Below, piece after piece: positions 9,001 through 19,134 of a DNA stretch of 64,000 nt. Position 1 is the first letter of the stretch, and every line of letters starts with the position of its first letter. Made by a program: the position numbers and the translations under genes. Below the pieces are notes generated by a model that had not been told where the DNA came from, searched no databases, and saw nothing but the letters and a program-made list of their open reading frames with translations. Source of the stretch: Bacteroidaceae bacterium (GTDB lineage: Bacteria; Bacteroidota; Bacteroidia; Bacteroidales; Bacteroidaceae); the NCBI GenBank assembly GCA_024398475.1, contig JAKSJB010000004.1:62001-126000 (forward strand). Direction: 5' to 3'.

Positions 9001-12000
9001 TTAAAGTCCTAAATTCAAACTAAATGTGAATGATTTTGAACGTGGAGTACGACCGCCATCACTTGCTGCAGAATAACCAGCTTGAGCGACTTCTGGATCA
9101 ACACCTGAATATCTAGTAAGCAAGAACAAATTATTCAAGTTGACATTACAAGTCAAATGACTAAGACCTAATTTCTTAATGAAATTTCTATCGAAATCAT
9201 AAGAAATCTGTATATAGTTTAGACGCAGGAAAGATGCATCTTCTACAAATCGGTCACTTCCTAAATAATTATATGTATCGTAATCAGTCTTTGTCGTTGC
9301 TGCACGAGGGAGGAAAGTAATATCTCCTTCATTATGCCAACGCCAATTGACGGAGCGACACTGGTTATTATTGTTAGCCATACTTTCAGCATCCATACGA
9401 GCCTTATTGATTACCTTATTGCCAACACGATAGTTGAATTGGAAGTTGACTTTCCAACGTGCATAGTTGAGTTTAAATCCGAATCCACCAGTAAGTTTTG
9501 GCAATGAAGAACCAAGATATACAATATCAAGTTCATTAATCTGACCATCATGATTGATGTCCTCATATTTGGCGTCACCACCTACAAACTTATACATTTT
9601 TCCATCATAATCGAAATACATATCTTTTGGATTGCCCTTTGAATTCAGGATTACTTCACCTTCCGCATTACGTGCGACTGGAGCATCTGGACCACTTACG
9701 CCCTTAACTTCTTCTGGACTGTAATCCGAATACTGGTATGTACCAAGATATCTAAAGCCATAAATAGAACCTAGAGGATTATGAAGTTGTACACGTGACA
9801 GATACTGTCCGTTATCAAAATTGAACTCATCATTCATACCCTCAAGAACAGTTGGTTCCATCTCAAGAATTTCATTTCGGTTGTTGGCAAATGAAATATT
9901 GAAATCTGCGGAGAACTTGCCTGACTTAATAATTTGATTACCATTAACATTGAATTCCCATCCATTATTACGCATTGCACCGCAGTTTTTGTATGAGAGA
10001 GAGGTATATCCTGAAGAACTAGATATTTTGTAATTACCCATCAAAAGATCCGTTGTCTTCTGTGTATAAATCGAAAGGTCACCGGTAATCTTTCCATCAA
10101 GGAAACCAAAGTCGAAACCTAAGTTCCAAGTTTCTTTCTTCTCCCAACGAAGGTCTGCCAGACGGATGTTGTCAGGATATACTGAAGCAGAACCGAGGTA
10201 TGTTCCACCTGTCTTATAATAACTATAGAATGTACCTTCAGAACCAGGTTGATTACCAACAATACCCCAACCTGGACGAATTGACAACATTGTAATCCAC
10301 TTGAGTTTCTGCATAAATGGTTCATCACTGATATTCCAACGTGCAGAGATACCTGGGAAGCTACCCCAACGACGGCCTGGACCGAACTTTGTCGAGCCAT
10401 CACTGCGGAGTGTTGCATCAAAGATATAACGTCCCTTATATGCATAGTGTAACTGAGTCAATATATAGAGGCTCTTAGATTCACCTGCAGATGTACTGAA
10501 ACTGGTAGGTACACCGCCCTCTGCAAATGCAGATGAAATACTACCTGTAGGTAACCATTTTTGAGCTACGTTCTGCGATGTATTGTTACCGATATTATAT
10601 TGTGAGCGTACCATAGCAAGTAAACTGTGATCCTCATTTTTAAAATGAGGTTGGAATGTCAATGAGTGACGGGTCGAGAGCTGACGGCTCTTACCTGAAT
10701 TTGCAGATGCTGAGTTATACGAATTGTTTGACCAGTTGTTCGAGATAAGAGTACCTGGAAGGTAATCCTCACCATCACGGTTCTGAATATTATAAGCAAC
10801 CTGTCCTTCATATGTCAAACTTGTCTGACCAGCTTCCGTTCCAAGAAGTTTGTACTGGAGAATAAGTTCTGGAGTCAGATTTAGGTTCTTTGTATTATTT
10901 TTTGCCCAATGAGCAACTGCTACTGGATTTGGTATTCCATATTGATCACCAAGCAAAGCCTGTTGATCACTATTGAAATCTCTACCACTACCAGCCCGTA
11001 CAGGAGAAGCAACGTATGGATTCATTATATAATAACGATCTGTATCTATGCCGTTGGCATCTTCCTCATATATGGATACATTTGGCATCTTCTTATAAGC
11101 AATAGACAGGAGGTCACCACCATAACTTGTATTTGTCAAATGTTGATTAGTATATGCAAGGTCGAAATTTGTCTTAACCGTAATACGGTTGCTTACAAAA
11201 TAGTCGAGAGCCAAACGAGTGGTGAAACGATCCTGATGCTGCTTGATTACAGTACCAGTCTGGTTATCATAACGTCCGGAAATTCGGAAATTTGCCTTTT
11301 CACCACCACCGGTAAGAGATACAGTATGTTCGTGTTGGAAACCCATCTGCTTTACGGCTTTCTCCCAGTTGGTATTGTCATTGAACATGTTGTATTCTGA
11401 GAAATTCTTATCATAGTTAATTTCAGGTATGTAATTTACATTTCCTTTTTCACTATAATCTGATTTCAACTGAGGATTGAAGTATGCCTCCTTCATATAC
11501 ATCGTGTACTCATCACCATTGAGAAGTTTCATTCCGGAAGGTTGCCAAGTACCAGTCAAACGATATGAATAACTTACTTGAGTCTTACCTCGACGACCAC
11601 GTTTAGTCTTGATTTCAATTACACCATTTGCTCCTTGAGATCCCCAGATTGCTGTAGCGGCAGCATCTTTTAGTACAGAAATACTCTCAATATCATCAGG
11701 GTTCACATTAAGAAGTTCTGCGAATCGATCTTCATTTGCATTTGTATAGTCAAAATCTTCTGCTCCGACATCTGACCAAACATTACCATTGACAACGATC
11801 AATGGGTTAGCATTACCATATATGGTACTTACACCACGGAGACGCATTGTCGTACCCGCACCCAGGTTACCTGAGTTTGAGACAATATCAAGACCTGCAA
11901 TACGTCCTTGAAGAGCCTCGTCAACAGTTGTCATTGCCAAACCTTCAAATTCCTTCATATCAATAGTCTGCTGTGCGACAGATATCTCTGTTACAGGAAT

Positions 12001-12366
12001 TGACAAACCTGAACCTTGACTCTTTTTAACAGCCTTTACGACTACTTCCTTAATTTGAGTTGCACTCTTCATCTTTATTTTATAAGATTTTCTATCAATT
12101 GGAAGAGTTACTGTATTATATCCAACATAAGAAATTTGAATATGGTCCTTAGGATTTTGAATACGGAAAGAGAAGTTACCGTTTATATCAGTAACACCAT
12201 GAGCAACGATACGCTTATTCGCATCAAGCTCAACAACATTTACCATCATCAGTGGTTCAATATCATCAGATACATTTCCACTGATTACATCACCAGCCTT
12301 TACTTGTGCGCATACAGCAACAGGAAATAGGCTAATAGCTAACAGAAAAAATAATATCTTCTTCAT
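9001..12366 (-). CDS. SusC/RagA family TonB-linked outer-membrane protein, 1121 aa
   Basis: A complete SusC-like importer. A cleavable signal peptide (MKKILFFLLAISLFPVAVCA) is followed by a carboxypeptidase-regulatory-like domain (about 25-100), a TonB-box-like segment (IKEVVVKAVK), the plug (about 120-255, with VDEALQGRIAGLDIVSNSG and WGSQGANGVIEIKTKRG) and a 22-strand-type barrel ending in a terminal aromatic-rich strand (FTFSLNLGL). No N-terminal STN/FecR-signalling domain is seen, so anti-sigma control is not suggested. It is separated by 1 bp from the upstream 961-aa FAS1 gene and by 12 bp from the downstream SusD gene, so the genes are surely co-transcribed. Confidence 0.96.
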   Translation of the reverse strand: MKKILFFLLAISLFPVAVCAQVKAGDVISGNVSDDIEPLMMVNVVELDANKRIVAHGVTDINGNFSFRIQNPKDHIQISYVGYNTVTLPIDRKSYKIKMKSATQIKEVVVKAVKKSQGSGLSIPVTEISVAQQTIDMKEFEGLAMTTVDEALQGRIAGLDIVSNSGNLGAGTTMRLRGVSTIYGNANPLIVVNGNVWSDVGAEDFDYTNANEDRFAELLNVNPDDIESISVLKDAAATAIWGSQGANGVIEIKTKRGRRGKTQVSYSYRLTGTWQPSGMKLLNGDEYTMYMKEAYFNPQLKSDYSEKGNVNYIPEINYDKNFSEYNMFNDNTNWEKAVKQMGFQHEHTVSLTGGGEKANFRISGRYDNQTGTVIKQHQDRFTTRLALDYFVSNRITVKTNFDLAYTNQHLTNTSYGGDLLSIAYKKMPNVSIYEEDANGIDTDRYYIMNPYVASPVRAGSGRDFNSDQQALLGDQYGIPNPVAVAHWAKNNTKNLNLTPELILQYKLLGTEAGQTSLTYEGQVAYNIQNRDGEDYLPGTLISNNWSNNSYNSASANSGKSRQLSTRHSLTFQPHFKNEDHSLLAMVRSQYNIGNNTSQNVAQKWLPTGSISSAFAEGGVPTSFSTSAGESKSLYILTQLHYAYKGRYIFDATLRSDGSTKFGPGRRWGSFPGISARWNISDEPFMQKLKWITMLSIRPGWGIVGNQPGSEGTFYSYYKTGGTYLGSASVYPDNIRLADLRWEKKETWNLGFDFGFLDGKITGDLSIYTQKTTDLLMGNYKISSSSGYTSLSYKNCGAMRNNGWEFNVNGNQIIKSGKFSADFNISFANNRNEILEMEPTVLEGMNDEFNFDNGQYLSRVQLHNPLGSIYGFRYLGTYQYSDYSPEEVKGVSGPDAPVARNAEGEVILNSKGNPKDMYFDYDGKMYKFVGGDAKYEDINHDGQINELDIVYLGSSLPKLTGGFGFKLNYARWKVNFQFNYRVGNKVINKARMDAESMANNNNQCRSVNWRWHNEGDITFLPRAATTKTDYDTYNYLGSDRFVEDASFLRLNYIQISYDFDRNFIKKLGLSHLTCNVNLNNLFLLTRYSGVDPEVAQAGYSAASDGGRTPRSKSFTFSLNLGL

Positions 12367-12367
12367 A

Positions 12368-15253
12368 TCATTTACTTAGTTTATTTGGAACCATATTCTT
12401 TATACCACTATTTGTTGAAAGTTTTCTATCCTTATATATGAATTGATTCTCATCAGGATTAGTTGAACCTGCCTTATAACTATACAGCAAAGGAGTATCA
12501 ACAGCATGAATAACTGCACTTGAAGAATTGTCAATCTTACAATTATAAGGTGTCTTGATATCTTTCTTATTTTTGTCATCTATTAGCCACCATTCCCGTG
12601 CCATCAAATTGAAATATCCAGCATCCGTTCGAACCTTTATTTCATTTTGCATTTCATCCTTTACAATAATTCCGTCAGGAGAACATGATACTACACTTAT
12701 TTTATAAGGACGACCTGGTGTATACTTTTCTGCACCATCAGAGCTTTCTGCTTCATCAGAAGTTGCAATATGAAGTTTTGTCTTTCCAGATTCATAATTT
12801 CCAGATTCAAAGCCATAATCAACATATATCGAATTGTCCTGTATATGATATCTTATGAAATCGAGCATTACTGACTTTATCGAATCTTGATGGAATGTTC
12901 CGCCCTCCTCTGCATCAAGGTTTTCTGCTACATCCAGGTCTTCAAGCGTTGGAAGTCCCATTGCGTAAGCCTTTTGCATAGCTGTATTTGTTGGAGCATA
13001 AATTGTATAATGATATGAATTAAGCAAATAATTTACACTCTTTTTTCCATCTTTCTCGGCATAATATAACAAATTTCCGAATTTCTGGTCTGCAGCATAC
13101 CAATTGTCCTTTGCGTCAACGGTTGAGACTGCGCCACAAGATTGGAGCATAGCTAGAAAATCTGAGAAGTCAGCATTTTCATTAAGTATCTGACAAACGG
13201 ACTTTGTAGTACCCATTGCCAAGCCATCAGCTACATATGAAGTACCATTCTTTACTTTAAAAATTTGGTGAGGAACCAAAGATGTTCCATGCTCAGCCTG
13301 CCATGTAGGAGTGATTCTTGTTGATGTAGGATCGTCAGGATTATTTGTACCCTCAAACTTTATGAAATTATTACCTTTTGTCTTGAAATATTTCTTATTT
13401 GGGAATTCCATTTCAGTCACAGAATCAGAAACTACAATAATATTATCTAATAAGTCATACATACGATTTAAGATAAATTCATTGTTTGTTCCATTTGTCA
13501 ACTTTGTGAGTGATTTTCCCTTAACTGCAGAGCCATCATCCAATACCTCGCACTCAAAAACTTCTGCATTAATTGATTGTTGTCTCTCGTCATACTTGAA
13601 TTCCCAAAGGTTACGGGTTGCCTGACCGTATGATACAGGATCGATATAAGTCAGCAGACCTTTATTCGTAGGAATTACGAAACGATAATGCGCTACCATT
13701 GAGTTCAAGTACTTGTCATAGTCCATGGACATAATGGCATTGTTTATTACCTTCATCTGAGTTGTATCTACGACAACTGGAAAAAGTACTGAAGAATATG
13801 ATTTTGGTGCAAACACTTTATCTGTAACATACACTGCACCATTACAACCTAAAATAACGTCTTCAATGCATTCTTTGGAAACTCCTAATTTTTCATTTGC
13901 ATCATCAAGGACATCTGCAAAGTTTGTTGGAAGAGCGCCAACGAATGAAGGCAACATATTAACATTCACGAGTTTGGCAATAACTGATGTTGGAACTGCA
14001 TTCAACTCAGAAATCATATCGCTGCCCTGGGCATATTTCTTGTAATAATCCTTAATAATCTTTCCAGCATCACCATTCCACCACTGATTTACAGCTTCGT
14101 CAGTTGGGACAAGCATCACAGCCATATCTTCCATCATTGCTGTTCGAGGGTTTGAAACATTTGAAACGTATGCGTTCCATCCTGGATCAAATTTCAACAA
14201 GTTCTCATTAGCATCAAAAATATTACCGTCTTTATCACGGTTAAATGCTGCATCGGAAGAACTACCGGCACTAACTGATGAGCCATAAGACCTTTTTGAG
14301 AAATAACGCTGCACAAACACATTCTCCGCACGTGAATTTCCAGTATATGCCCTTGTTATTTCCGCAGAATCCTGAGGTGCAGTGAAACGGTCAAGAATAG
14401 AGTTGAAATACCGTGTTTTAGGATTAGAACGAATTATCTCTGCCATGTTATCCAATGGAAGAATTACTTTGTCAACCTCGTGAATAAAACCATTGCTACA
14501 GAAAATATTAGATTTTCCTTCTGCTACTTTTACTTTAGCATTATTCACATAAACATCTTCTGTCTGGAAGGTTCCATCAGGATTTTTATATAAAAAGTCA
14601 ACATCTGTCGTTGCCAATTTATTACCTTGGAGAAACTTTCCATTGAAGTGAATCATTGGATGTGCCGTTGCATCCCTAAATAAAACGATTGTGTCTAGTC
14701 CTGCAATAGCATCGAAAAATTTGTTTTTTGGCAGTCGCGCAGCAAATTCACGAGCAGGGATCACATCCACTGTATCGAGAATAGACTGTGAAGATACTCG
14801 GCGGAAAACTTCTCCAGGGACTGGACCGCCTGTTGAAGAGCCAGGTTGTGCAGATGAAAGCAATGTTGTTGGATAAGGGTTGTCAATCATAGCTGAGTAA
14901 AGAAGCACTTTCTTCTGTGCAAGGCTCAACTCTGAATAACTACGCACATTCCAAGGGTTCGATTTAAAAAATTCATCGAACGCAGCATCATCAGCAACAA
15001 ACAAGGTTCTACTACCTGTCTTGGCAAGAATTTCATCTTCTCCAAGATCCTTAATCAATTGCACGAAATTAGTGAAATTACCTTGATCCTTTACATAGCC
15101 AAAGAGACTGTTCAAACCACTAGGTTGATCATTTTCTCTGTCTAATGCGTCATCTGAACAAGAGTAAAATCCCAAAGATGCAATCAGCATAGCACCTCCC
15201 ACCAGGAAATGTCTGCTTAGGTTTTTCCTTTGTAAGTTATACATCAGATTCAT
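12368..15253 (-). CDS. Multi-FAS1-domain lipoprotein, 961 aa, first gene of the operon
   Basis: The first gene of the SusC/D-FAS1 operon. A hydrophobic signal ends in the lipobox GFYSC (Cys near residue 32), so it should be membrane-anchored. Several FAS1-like modules can be traced: about 45-270 (SRTLFVADDAAFDEFF; NGFIHEVDKVILPLDN), 270-475 (MLVPTDEAVNQWW; NGAVYVTDKVFAP), a degenerate one at 480-620 (YRFVIPTNKGLLTYI), and about 690-940 (YTIYAPTNTAMQKAY; AVIHAVDTPLLYSY). Module borders are approximate. The ATG at 15251-15253 is used here; an in-frame ATG three codons later is equally possible. It probably acts as an elongated binding or adhesion subunit for the transporter encoded 1 bp downstream. 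Confidence 0.88.
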   Translation of the reverse strand: MNLMYNLQRKNLSRHFLVGGAMLIASLGFYSCSDDALDRENDQPSGLNSLFGYVKDQGNFTNFVQLIKDLGEDEILAKTGSRTLFVADDAAFDEFFKSNPWNVRSYSELSLAQKKVLLYSAMIDNPYPTTLLSSAQPGSSTGGPVPGEVFRRVSSQSILDTVDVIPAREFAARLPKNKFFDAIAGLDTIVLFRDATAHPMIHFNGKFLQGNKLATTDVDFLYKNPDGTFQTEDVYVNNAKVKVAEGKSNIFCSNGFIHEVDKVILPLDNMAEIIRSNPKTRYFNSILDRFTAPQDSAEITRAYTGNSRAENVFVQRYFSKRSYGSSVSAGSSSDAAFNRDKDGNIFDANENLLKFDPGWNAYVSNVSNPRTAMMEDMAVMLVPTDEAVNQWWNGDAGKIIKDYYKKYAQGSDMISELNAVPTSVIAKLVNVNMLPSFVGALPTNFADVLDDANEKLGVSKECIEDVILGCNGAVYVTDKVFAPKSYSSVLFPVVVDTTQMKVINNAIMSMDYDKYLNSMVAHYRFVIPTNKGLLTYIDPVSYGQATRNLWEFKYDERQQSINAEVFECEVLDDGSAVKGKSLTKLTNGTNNEFILNRMYDLLDNIIVVSDSVTEMEFPNKKYFKTKGNNFIKFEGTNNPDDPTSTRITPTWQAEHGTSLVPHQIFKVKNGTSYVADGLAMGTTKSVCQILNENADFSDFLAMLQSCGAVSTVDAKDNWYAADQKFGNLLYYAEKDGKKSVNYLLNSYHYTIYAPTNTAMQKAYAMGLPTLEDLDVAENLDAEEGGTFHQDSIKSVMLDFIRYHIQDNSIYVDYGFESGNYESGKTKLHIATSDEAESSDGAEKYTPGRPYKISVVSCSPDGIIVKDEMQNEIKVRTDAGYFNLMAREWWLIDDKNKKDIKTPYNCKIDNSSSAVIHAVDTPLLYSYKAGSTNPDENQFIYKDRKLSTNSGIKNMVPNKLSK

Positions 15254-15332
15254 TTGTAAGTTAATAAATATTTTGGTTAATTAATTCGTTCAAGTCTACA
15301 TATACGCGCACACGTACGCAATAAAACGGGTG

Positions 15333-15362
15333 CAAGTTACGAATTTTATTGTTAGTACACAA
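15333..15362 (-). promoter_or_regulatory. Probable promoter of the FAS1-SusC/D operon
   Basis: Read on the minus strand, a TTG (15360-15362) lies 20 bp before TAACTTG (15333-15339). This resembles the Bacteroidetes -33/-7 promoter, but the -7 box lacks one T of TAnnTTTG. It predicts a 5' UTR of roughly 80 nt. The remaining AT-rich spacer (15254-15527) shows no gene and no other clear site. Confidence 0.5.
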
Positions 15363-15527
15363 ATTTTCACAATATTTTAGATTGATTTTTTCTATATTTT
15401 ACGGTTTGAAACACCATTTTATTCTTTGGAGCGATTTCTATAACTAATTATATTATCCATTACAGCAAAATAGTATTCAACACAGAATCATATTCAAAAT
15501 AAACAATAATAAATTTCAAAATCAATC

Positions 15528-15567
15528 AAAAAACAAAAAGACCATGTCTCAATTAAGAAACATGGTC
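15528..15567 (-). terminator. Intrinsic terminator of the ribosomal supercluster
   Basis: An 8-bp perfect stem (15540-15547 with 15560-15567, GACCATGT/ACATGGTC) with a 12-nt loop is followed on the minus strand by a long T-rich tract (15528-15539). It lies 25 bp after the rplQ stop codon, as expected for the end of the operon, and separates it from the FAS1-SusC/D operon. Confidence 0.9.
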
Positions 15568-15591
15568 AAACTATCACGGAAAAATCCGAAA

Positions 15592-16089
15592 TTATTCTGC
15601 CTTTTCTTCTACAGATACTGATTCTGAAACAGTTTCAGCCTCAGTTGCATTCTCTTCTGCAACTGCAGCCTTTGGAGTGGCCTTACGACTACGGCGTGTA
15701 CGAGTTTTCTTCTCAACCTTTGCCATATTTTCATCAAAATCAACTAATTCGATGAAAGCCATATCTGCATCATCTGAAGGACGCTTACCCAACTTAATAA
15801 TACGAGTATAGCCACCTGGTCGATTAGCAACCTTATCAGCTACAGTTCCGAAAAGTTCAGTTATCGCATATTTGTTCTGCAAATAACTAAATACTACACG
15901 GCGAGAAGCTGTTGTATCTTCCTTTGCCTTGGTAATAAGTGGCTCAACATATACGCGAAGAGCTTTTGCTTTTTGAAGAGTCGTAGTAATACGCTTATGC
16001 ATAATAAGTGATGTTGCCATATTTGACAACATAGCAGCTCTATGAGCTGACTTACGGCTCAAATGATTAAATTTTTTATTGTGTCTCAT
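15592..16089 (-). CDS. rplQ: 50S ribosomal protein L17 (bL17)
   Basis: L17 binds 23S rRNA near the exit tunnel. The N-terminal 115 residues are canonical ([39 protein letters not shown]). A low-complexity tail of about 45 residues, rich in Ala, Glu and Val, follows a basic TRTRRSRKA patch; such tails are common in Bacteroidetes L17. It is the last gene of the cluster, 6 bp after rpoA, and is followed by an intrinsic terminator. Confidence 0.98.
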   Translation of the reverse strand: MRHNKKFNHLSRKSAHRAAMLSNMATSLIMHKRITTTLQKAKALRVYVEPLITKAKEDTTASRRVVFSYLQNKYAITELFGTVADKVANRPGGYTRIIKLGKRPSDDADMAFIELVDFDENMAKVEKKTRTRRSRKATPKAAVAEENATEAETVSESVSVEEKAE

Positions 16090-16095
16090 CGTTGA

Positions 16096-17088
16096 TTAAT
16101 CTTTATCCAGTTTATACTTACTAGTGTCAGTTCCGAATTGAAGACCATGCTGTTCAAGCAAATCATCTAATTCTGTAAGTGATTTCTTACCGAAATTACG
16201 GAACTTAAGCAAATCATTCTTTTGGTACTTCACCAAATCACCAAGCGTATCAACCTCTGCAGCTTTCAGGCAATTGAGAGCACGAACTGAAAGGTTCATA
16301 TCTGTGAGTTTGGTCTTGAGCAACTGACGCATGCGCAAAATTTCCTCATCAAATTCTTCTGCACCATCAATATCATTGTTATCCAAAGTGATCTTTTCAT
16401 CTGAGAACAACATAAAATGATAAATAAGGATTTTAGCAGCTTCCTTCAAAGCATCCTTAGGGTGAATTGAACCATCTGTAGAAATTTCCAGAATCAACTT
16501 ATCATAGTCAGTCTTTTGCTGAACTCGGTAAGGTTCTACTGCAAACTTCACATTGCGTATTGGAGTGTATATTGAATCTATTGCAAGTTCATTGATTTCC
16601 TTACAGAACTCACGATTCTCATCAGCAGGAACATATCCATGTCCTTTATTGATATTTAATTCAATCTCCAAAGTTGCCTTTGGGTCTAAATGACAAATTA
16701 CCAATTCAGGATTTAACACTCCAAATCCATTAAGATATTTGCTGATGTCACCAGCTTTAAACTCGGTTGAATTTTCGACTGTGATAGATACCTTCTCAGA
16801 TTCTACCTCGTCAACTGTTTGCTTGAATCTGACTTGTTTGAGATTCAAGATAATGTTGGTAACGTCTTCCTTCACGCCTGGAACAGTAGCGAACTCATGC
16901 TCAACACCGGCTATACGAACCGTATTGATAGCAAAGCCCTCAAGCGAAGAAAGAAGAATTCGACGCAAAGAATTACCAATGGTAATACCGAAGCCAGGTT
17001 CCAAAGGACGGAACTCAAAGCGACCGAACTTTTCGTCGGATTCCAACATTATTACTTTTTCAGGTTTTTGAAATGCTAATACCGCCAT
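16096..17088 (-). CDS. rpoA: DNA-directed RNA polymerase subunit alpha
   Basis: The alpha subunit dimerises to start RNA polymerase assembly. The N-terminal domain (about 1-230) shows the conserved [20 protein letters not shown] block and the assembly motif near [16 protein letters not shown]. The C-terminal domain (about 255-325) carries the DNA- and activator-binding helix-hairpin-helix ([32 protein letters not shown]). The 330-aa length is standard. It sits between rpsD (9 bp) and rplQ (6 bp), the usual alpha-operon order. Confidence 0.99.
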   Translation of the reverse strand: MAVLAFQKPEKVIMLESDEKFGRFEFRPLEPGFGITIGNSLRRILLSSLEGFAINTVRIAGVEHEFATVPGVKEDVTNIILNLKQVRFKQTVDEVESEKVSITVENSTEFKAGDISKYLNGFGVLNPELVICHLDPKATLEIELNINKGHGYVPADENREFCKEINELAIDSIYTPIRNVKFAVEPYRVQQKTDYDKLILEISTDGSIHPKDALKEAAKILIYHFMLFSDEKITLDNNDIDGAEEFDEEILRMRQLLKTKLTDMNLSVRALNCLKAAEVDTLGDLVKYQKNDLLKFRNFGKKSLTELDDLLEQHGLQFGTDTSKYKLDKD

Positions 17089-17097
17089 GGTTAATTA

Positions 17098-17703
17098 TTA
17101 TTTAGAGTACAACTCGACAATCATTTGCTCTTTGATATTCTCAGGTATATCTGCACGTTCTGGCATATGGAGTAAAGTACCACCCATAGCAGAATCGTTC
17201 CATTCAATCCAAGGATATTTACTGTGGTTAAAACCTGCGAGAGATTCTGCAATTACCTCGAGAGAACGAGCCTTCTCACGAACAGCAACCAACTGACCGG
17301 GTTTAACTGAATAAGAAGGAATATTAACAACCTGACCATCAACAGTGATATGCTTGTGACTTACCATCTGACGAGCTGCTGCACGAGTTGGTGCAATACC
17401 AAGACGATAGACAACATTATCCAAACGAGCCTCAAGGAACTGAAGAAGTACTTCACCAGTAACTCCATCAGAAGCTGCTGCCTTCTCGAACAAATTGCGG
17501 AACTGACGTTCTAGAACGCCATAAGTGTATTTAGCCTTTTGCTTCTCTGCAAGCATGAGACCGTATTCAGATGATTTCTTACGACGGTTATTTCCATGCT
17601 GACCTGCAGGATAGTTTCTCTTTGACAAAACCTTGTCTGGTCCAAAAATTGCCTCACCAAAACGACGGGAAATTCTTGACTTTGGTCCTATATATCTTGC
17701 CAT
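17098..17703 (-). CDS. rpsD: 30S ribosomal protein S4 (uS4), zinc-free form
   Basis: A primary 16S rRNA binder that in many bacteria also represses the alpha operon. The S4-type RNA-binding domain is visible from about residue 92 ([36 protein letters not shown]). The N-terminal domain has no cysteines where zinc-type S4 has a four-Cys motif, so this is the C-minus form. It is preceded by a 169-bp spacer, unusually long for this cluster, that holds a possible folded leader. Confidence 0.99.
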   Translation of the reverse strand: MARYIGPKSRISRRFGEAIFGPDKVLSKRNYPAGQHGNNRRKKSSEYGLMLAEKQKAKYTYGVLERQFRNLFEKAAASDGVTGEVLLQFLEARLDNVVYRLGIAPTRAAARQMVSHKHITVDGQVVNIPSYSVKPGQLVAVREKARSLEVIAESLAGFNHSKYPWIEWNDSAMGGTLLHMPERADIPENIKEQMIVELYSK

Positions 17704-17749
17704 AATTCTGTAATTGTTTGACTATTTACTATTACTATTTCAAGTATAA

Positions 17750-17809
17750 CATCTTCTACCACATGCAGAGTACGTTGCAGCCGCGATAGCAGAAAGGAAA
17801 GATGCTATC
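17750..17809 (-). promoter_or_regulatory. Candidate structured leader upstream of rpsD
   Basis: In the 169-bp spacer between rpsK and rpsD the minus-strand RNA can form a 7-bp hairpin (17803-17809 with 17785-17791, GATAGCA/TGCTATC). The 3' part of its loop (CATCTT, read as AAGATG on plus at 17799-17804) can instead pair with AAGATG encoded at 17750-17755, a loop-to-downstream pairing that competes with or forms a pseudoknot on the hairpin. This could be an S4 autoregulatory site; that is inference from position and pairing only. Confidence 0.35.
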
Positions 17810-17872
17810 AATTATATTTATGAATAACATTACTGCAATGTATGTATAAGAATAATACTCTAATCTACATTA

Positions 17873-18262
17873 TTATACACGACGACGCTTTGGAGGACGG
17901 CATCCATTATGTGGAAGTGGAGTAACATCGACAATTTCAGTTACTTCAATTCCTGCTCCGTAACATCCGCGGATAGCAGATTCACGACCATTACCTGGAC
18001 CCTTAACATAAGCGGTTACTTTTCTCAAACCAAGATCATATGCAACCTTTGCACAATCCTGAGCGGCCATTTGAGCTGCATAAGGGGTATTCTTTTTTGA
18101 ACCACGGAAACCCATTTTACCAGCCGATGACCAAGAGATAACCTGACCCTCGCTATTAGCCAATGTCACAATGATATTATTGAATGATGAGTGAACATGA
18201 AGCTGACCTTGGGCTGTTACCTTTACATTTCTCTTCTTTGCAGAAGTTGATTTCTTTGCCAT
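17873..18262 (-). CDS. rpsK: 30S ribosomal protein S11 (uS11)
   Basis: S11 lines the 30S platform and contacts the mRNA exit region. The 129 aa include the conserved [33 protein letters not shown] and the terminal [18 protein letters not shown]. It follows rpsM by 62 bp in the standard alpha-operon order rpsM-rpsK-rpsD-rpoA-rplQ. Confidence 0.99.
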   Translation of the reverse strand: MAKKSTSAKKRNVKVTAQGQLHVHSSFNNIIVTLANSEGQVISWSSAGKMGFRGSKKNTPYAAQMAAQDCAKVAYDLGLRKVTAYVKGPGNGRESAIRGCYGAGIEVTEIVDVTPLPHNGCRPPKRRRV

Positions 18263-18324
18263 AATTCTATTTACTAATTGACAATTTACTAATTAATTTA
18301 TAAGAAGCATAAAGACGTCATTTA

Positions 18325-18705
18325 CTACTTAGTAGCTTTCTTCTTATTTGCAACGGTCTTCTTCTTACCCTTACGAGTACGAGCATTGTTCTTTGTACTC
18401 TGTCCGCGTACTGGAAGTCCAATACGATGACGAATACCACGATAGCAACCAATATCCATCAAACGCTTAATGTTTAATTGGATTTCAGAACGAAGATCAC
18501 CTTCGACCTTGAATTCTGAGCCAATAATTTCGCGGATTTTAGCTGCTTGATCATCAGTCCAATCTTTTACTTTCAAATCCTTGTCAACTCCAGCCTTTTC
18601 TAAAATTTTTGCTGAGCTGCTGCGTCCTATACCAAAAATGTATGTTAACGCAATTTCGCCTCTCTTATTCTGAGGGAGGTCGACACCTACAATTCTTATT
18701 GCCAT
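18325..18705 (-). CDS. rpsM: 30S ribosomal protein S13 (uS13)
   Basis: S13 sits in the 30S head and forms subunit bridges with L5. The N-terminal helix-two-turns-helix ([20 protein letters not shown]) and the basic tail ([20 protein letters not shown]) are typical. The protein has 126 residues, normal for the family. It begins the alpha group, 38 bp after the small rpmJ gene. Confidence 0.99.
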   Translation of the reverse strand: MAIRIVGVDLPQNKRGEIALTYIFGIGRSSSAKILEKAGVDKDLKVKDWTDDQAAKIREIIGSEFKVEGDLRSEIQLNIKRLMDIGCYRGIRHRIGLPVRGQSTKNNARTRKGKKKTVANKKKATK

Positions 18706-18743
18706 ATCTTAAATCTATTAATTATCTACTTGGCTTGTGAATT

Positions 18744-18860
18744 TTATCCCTGACGCATCTTATACTTAGGATTCTTCTTGTTGATTACAAACAAGCGACC
18801 CTTACGTCTTACGATTACGCAATCAGGAGTACGTTTTTTTAAAGATGCTTTTGTTTTCAT
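18744..18860 (-). CDS. rpmJ: 50S ribosomal protein L36 (bL36), zinc-free form, 38 aa
   Basis: A 38-codon frame from the ATG at 18858-18860 to the TAA at 18744-18746. It reads [20 protein letters not shown] and ends in [10 protein letters not shown], the L36 pattern. Only one cysteine remains of the usual Cys-Cys-Cys-His zinc site, so this is a C-minus version. It sits between infA and rpsM, where L36 is found in most bacteria. Confidence 0.97.
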   Translation of the reverse strand: MKTKASLKKRTPDCVIVRRKGRLFVINKKNPKYKMRQG

Positions 18861-18899
18861 TGTTTTTTAGCTTTTGCGGTCTTACTTATGTACTACCTG

Positions 18900-19118
18900 T
18901 TATTTATATCTAAATACGATTCTACCTTTGGATAGGTCATACGGAGACATCTCAACTTTAATCTTATCTCCTGGGAGAATTTTTATATAATGCATTCGCA
19001 TTTTCCCCGAGATATGAGCTATTATCTCATGGCCGTTCTCCAATTCTACCCGAAACATTGCGTTTGACAATGCTTCTACAATTGTTCCGTCTTGTTCTAT
19101 TGCTGACTGTTTTGCCAT
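18900..19118 (-). CDS. infA: Translation initiation factor IF-1
   Basis: IF-1 is a single OB-fold protein that occupies the ribosomal A site during initiation. The 72 residues match the family along their length ([57 protein letters not shown]). It lies 16 bp after map and 39 bp before rpmJ, the common secY-map-infA-rpmJ order. Confidence 0.99.
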   Translation of the reverse strand: MAKQSAIEQDGTIVEALSNAMFRVELENGHEIIAHISGKMRMHYIKILPGDKIKVEMSPYDLSKGRIVFRYK

Positions 19119-19134
19119 ATCAATCTATAAATGA

